A stretch of DNA of 6,049 bases, from assembly GCA_024691465.1 (NCBI GenBank), contig JAILNO010000147.1, forward strand, positions 1-6,049, in the 5' to 3' direction. A program made the translations under genes and the position numbers. Shown one piece after another: positions 5,291-6,049 of the stretch (positions are counted from its first letter, which is position 1; the number at the start of each line of letters is the position of its first letter). The DNA comes from Pseudobutyrivibrio sp. GTDB lineage: Bacteria > Bacillota_A > Clostridia > Lachnospirales > Lachnospiraceae. The notes below the pieces were generated by a model that saw nothing but the letters and a program-made list of their open reading frames with translations, ran no database searches and was not told the origin of the DNA.

Positions 5291-6049
5291 CTAAGGCTCC
5301 ATCATCTCAGTGACGATAGCTGCATTACTCTCATCCATGGCTGCCAATATATCTGCTCTGGTGCTGGCATCCATACCCGATAGAATCTGACAGACTAAGT
5401 CAAGATTGTCGGTCATGCTATCAAATATAGCTGCAGCATTTTTGGCTTTCATACTAGAATATGCCTTAACATAATCCTCGATTTCCTCATCCGTTTGGAG
5501 TTGTGAAACCACTTGTTTATATATAGCCTCTGCATTTTCAGGCGCTATGGACTCATAGTAAGTCTTATATTCTTCTATATCGGGTGCATCGTCGGAAAAA
5601 ACAACCTCTTCATAAAATTTTTCTTTTTCTTCTTCGAATGCTGCCTCATTTGCTTTATATTCTGCAAGTTCTGCTGACGCAGCCTCTAGTTCAGCGATAT
5701 AGTCGCTATTCTGAGTTCCAGTAGTCTTGAGCTCTTCAATTTCTACTTCAAGTTCCTTAATACGTTCTACAGCCTGTTCCACTGTAGTATAAGCAGCATA
5801 TTCATCATCCTCTGAAGGAATATACTCCTCTATACCAGGAAGAATCTGATTAACATAAGGTACATCCTTTAATACAGGAAAAAGGACGGTAGAACCAAAG
5901 CCTCCTACATCCATTTTAACTAAGAACGCAAAAATAACTAACCAAATAACAATAATAAGCAACACAACAAAGCCCATTATCAGCTTACCACCAATACCTA
6001 GGCTCTCATCATCGTCCTCAATATCTTCACCATTTTTCTTGGCTTCTTT
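5291..6049 (-). CDS. MotE/YlxF-type flagellar protein, 5' end beyond window
   Basis: The reading frame stays open to the right edge, so the true start lies outside; 252 residues are visible. The ATG at 5977 is internal, since it would cut into the membrane segment and has no ribosome site. In order: a charged cytoplasmic stretch (KEAKKNGEDIEDDDES), one transmembrane helix (about residues 25-44 of the visible part), a conserved post-membrane segment with KMDVGGFGSTVLFPVLKDVP, a coiled coil of about 65 residues rich in E, K and A (about 87-150), and a helical C-terminal domain of the MgtE_N/MotE type with repeated patterns such as YYESIAPENAEAIYKQ, MKAKNAAAIFDSM and MDESNAAIVTEMMEP. Proteins of this plan sit beside fliK in Firmicute fla/che operons (ylxF in Bacillus); the name MotE comes from a MotC chaperone of rhizobia. 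The exact role in Firmicutes is unclear to me. It ends 45 bases before fliK. Confidence 0.88.
   Translation of the reverse strand, partial: KEAKKNGEDIEDDDESLGIGGKLIMGFVVLLIIVIWLVIFAFLVKMDVGGFGSTVLFPVLKDVPYVNQILPGIEEYIPSEDDEYAAYTTVEQAVERIKELEVEIEELKTTGTQNSDYIAELEAASAELAEYKANEAAFEEEKEKFYEEVVFSDDAPDIEEYKTYYESIAPENAEAIYKQVVSQLQTDEEIEDYVKAYSSMKAKNAAAIFDSMTDNLDLVCQILSGMDASTRADILAAMDESNAAIVTEMMEP

Noticed and set aside
4457..5383. Reading frames over fliK and the MotE-like gene (plus 4457-4690, minus 4942-5127, plus 5150-5383)
   Set aside because: Overlap well supported genes in other frames and show no family features.
5975..5977. ATG at 5977 as start of the MotE-like gene
   Set aside because: The frame is open upstream to the window edge and encodes a charged tail leading into the membrane helix, as in the family.

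Overview
The window is one stretch of a flagellar gene cluster from a low-GC Gram-positive bacterium. All genes lie on the minus strand. The gene order (motE-like, fliK, flgD, TIGR02530-type protein, flgE, then motA), the A/T-rich codon use and the AGGAGG ribosome sites fit a motile member of the Clostridia. The wording of the MotE-like and FlgD proteins suggests Lachnospiraceae (Butyrivibrio/Roseburia type). That family-level placement is inference from memory of protein styles, not from a search.

Read in the direction of transcription (right to left), the window holds: a 5'-truncated membrane/coiled-coil/MgtE_N-like protein of the MotE/YlxF type (6049-5291); the hook-length control protein FliK (5245-3782); the hook cap FlgD (3762-3055); a small conserved flagellar-operon protein of the TIGR02530 type (3042-2641); and the hook protein FlgE (2556-922). 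Gaps between these genes are 12-84 nt, and each gene has a strong Shine-Dalgarno, so they look like one transcript for hook assembly. FlgD caps the growing hook, FlgE is the hook subunit, and FliK measures hook length and switches the export specificity. The MotE-like protein sits where it does in other Firmicute fla/che operons.

After flgE the operon appears to be interrupted. A very long hairpin (818-898) followed by a U-tract lies just past the flgE stop, and a good SigA-type promoter (665-693) then precedes motA, which runs off the left edge. The small flbD gene that often sits between flgE and motA is not found here. The stator gene therefore seems uncoupled, at least partly, from the hook operon.

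Most notable points: FlgD carries a C-terminal three-helix module resembling repeats of Gram-positive cell-surface proteins plus an acidic tail; the flgE leader can fold over its own Shine-Dalgarno; motA probably starts at TTG with an unusual extended Shine-Dalgarno that overlaps a CsrA-like site; and the exported hook protein contains two cysteines. No mobile element, CRISPR array, tRNA or rRNA was seen.
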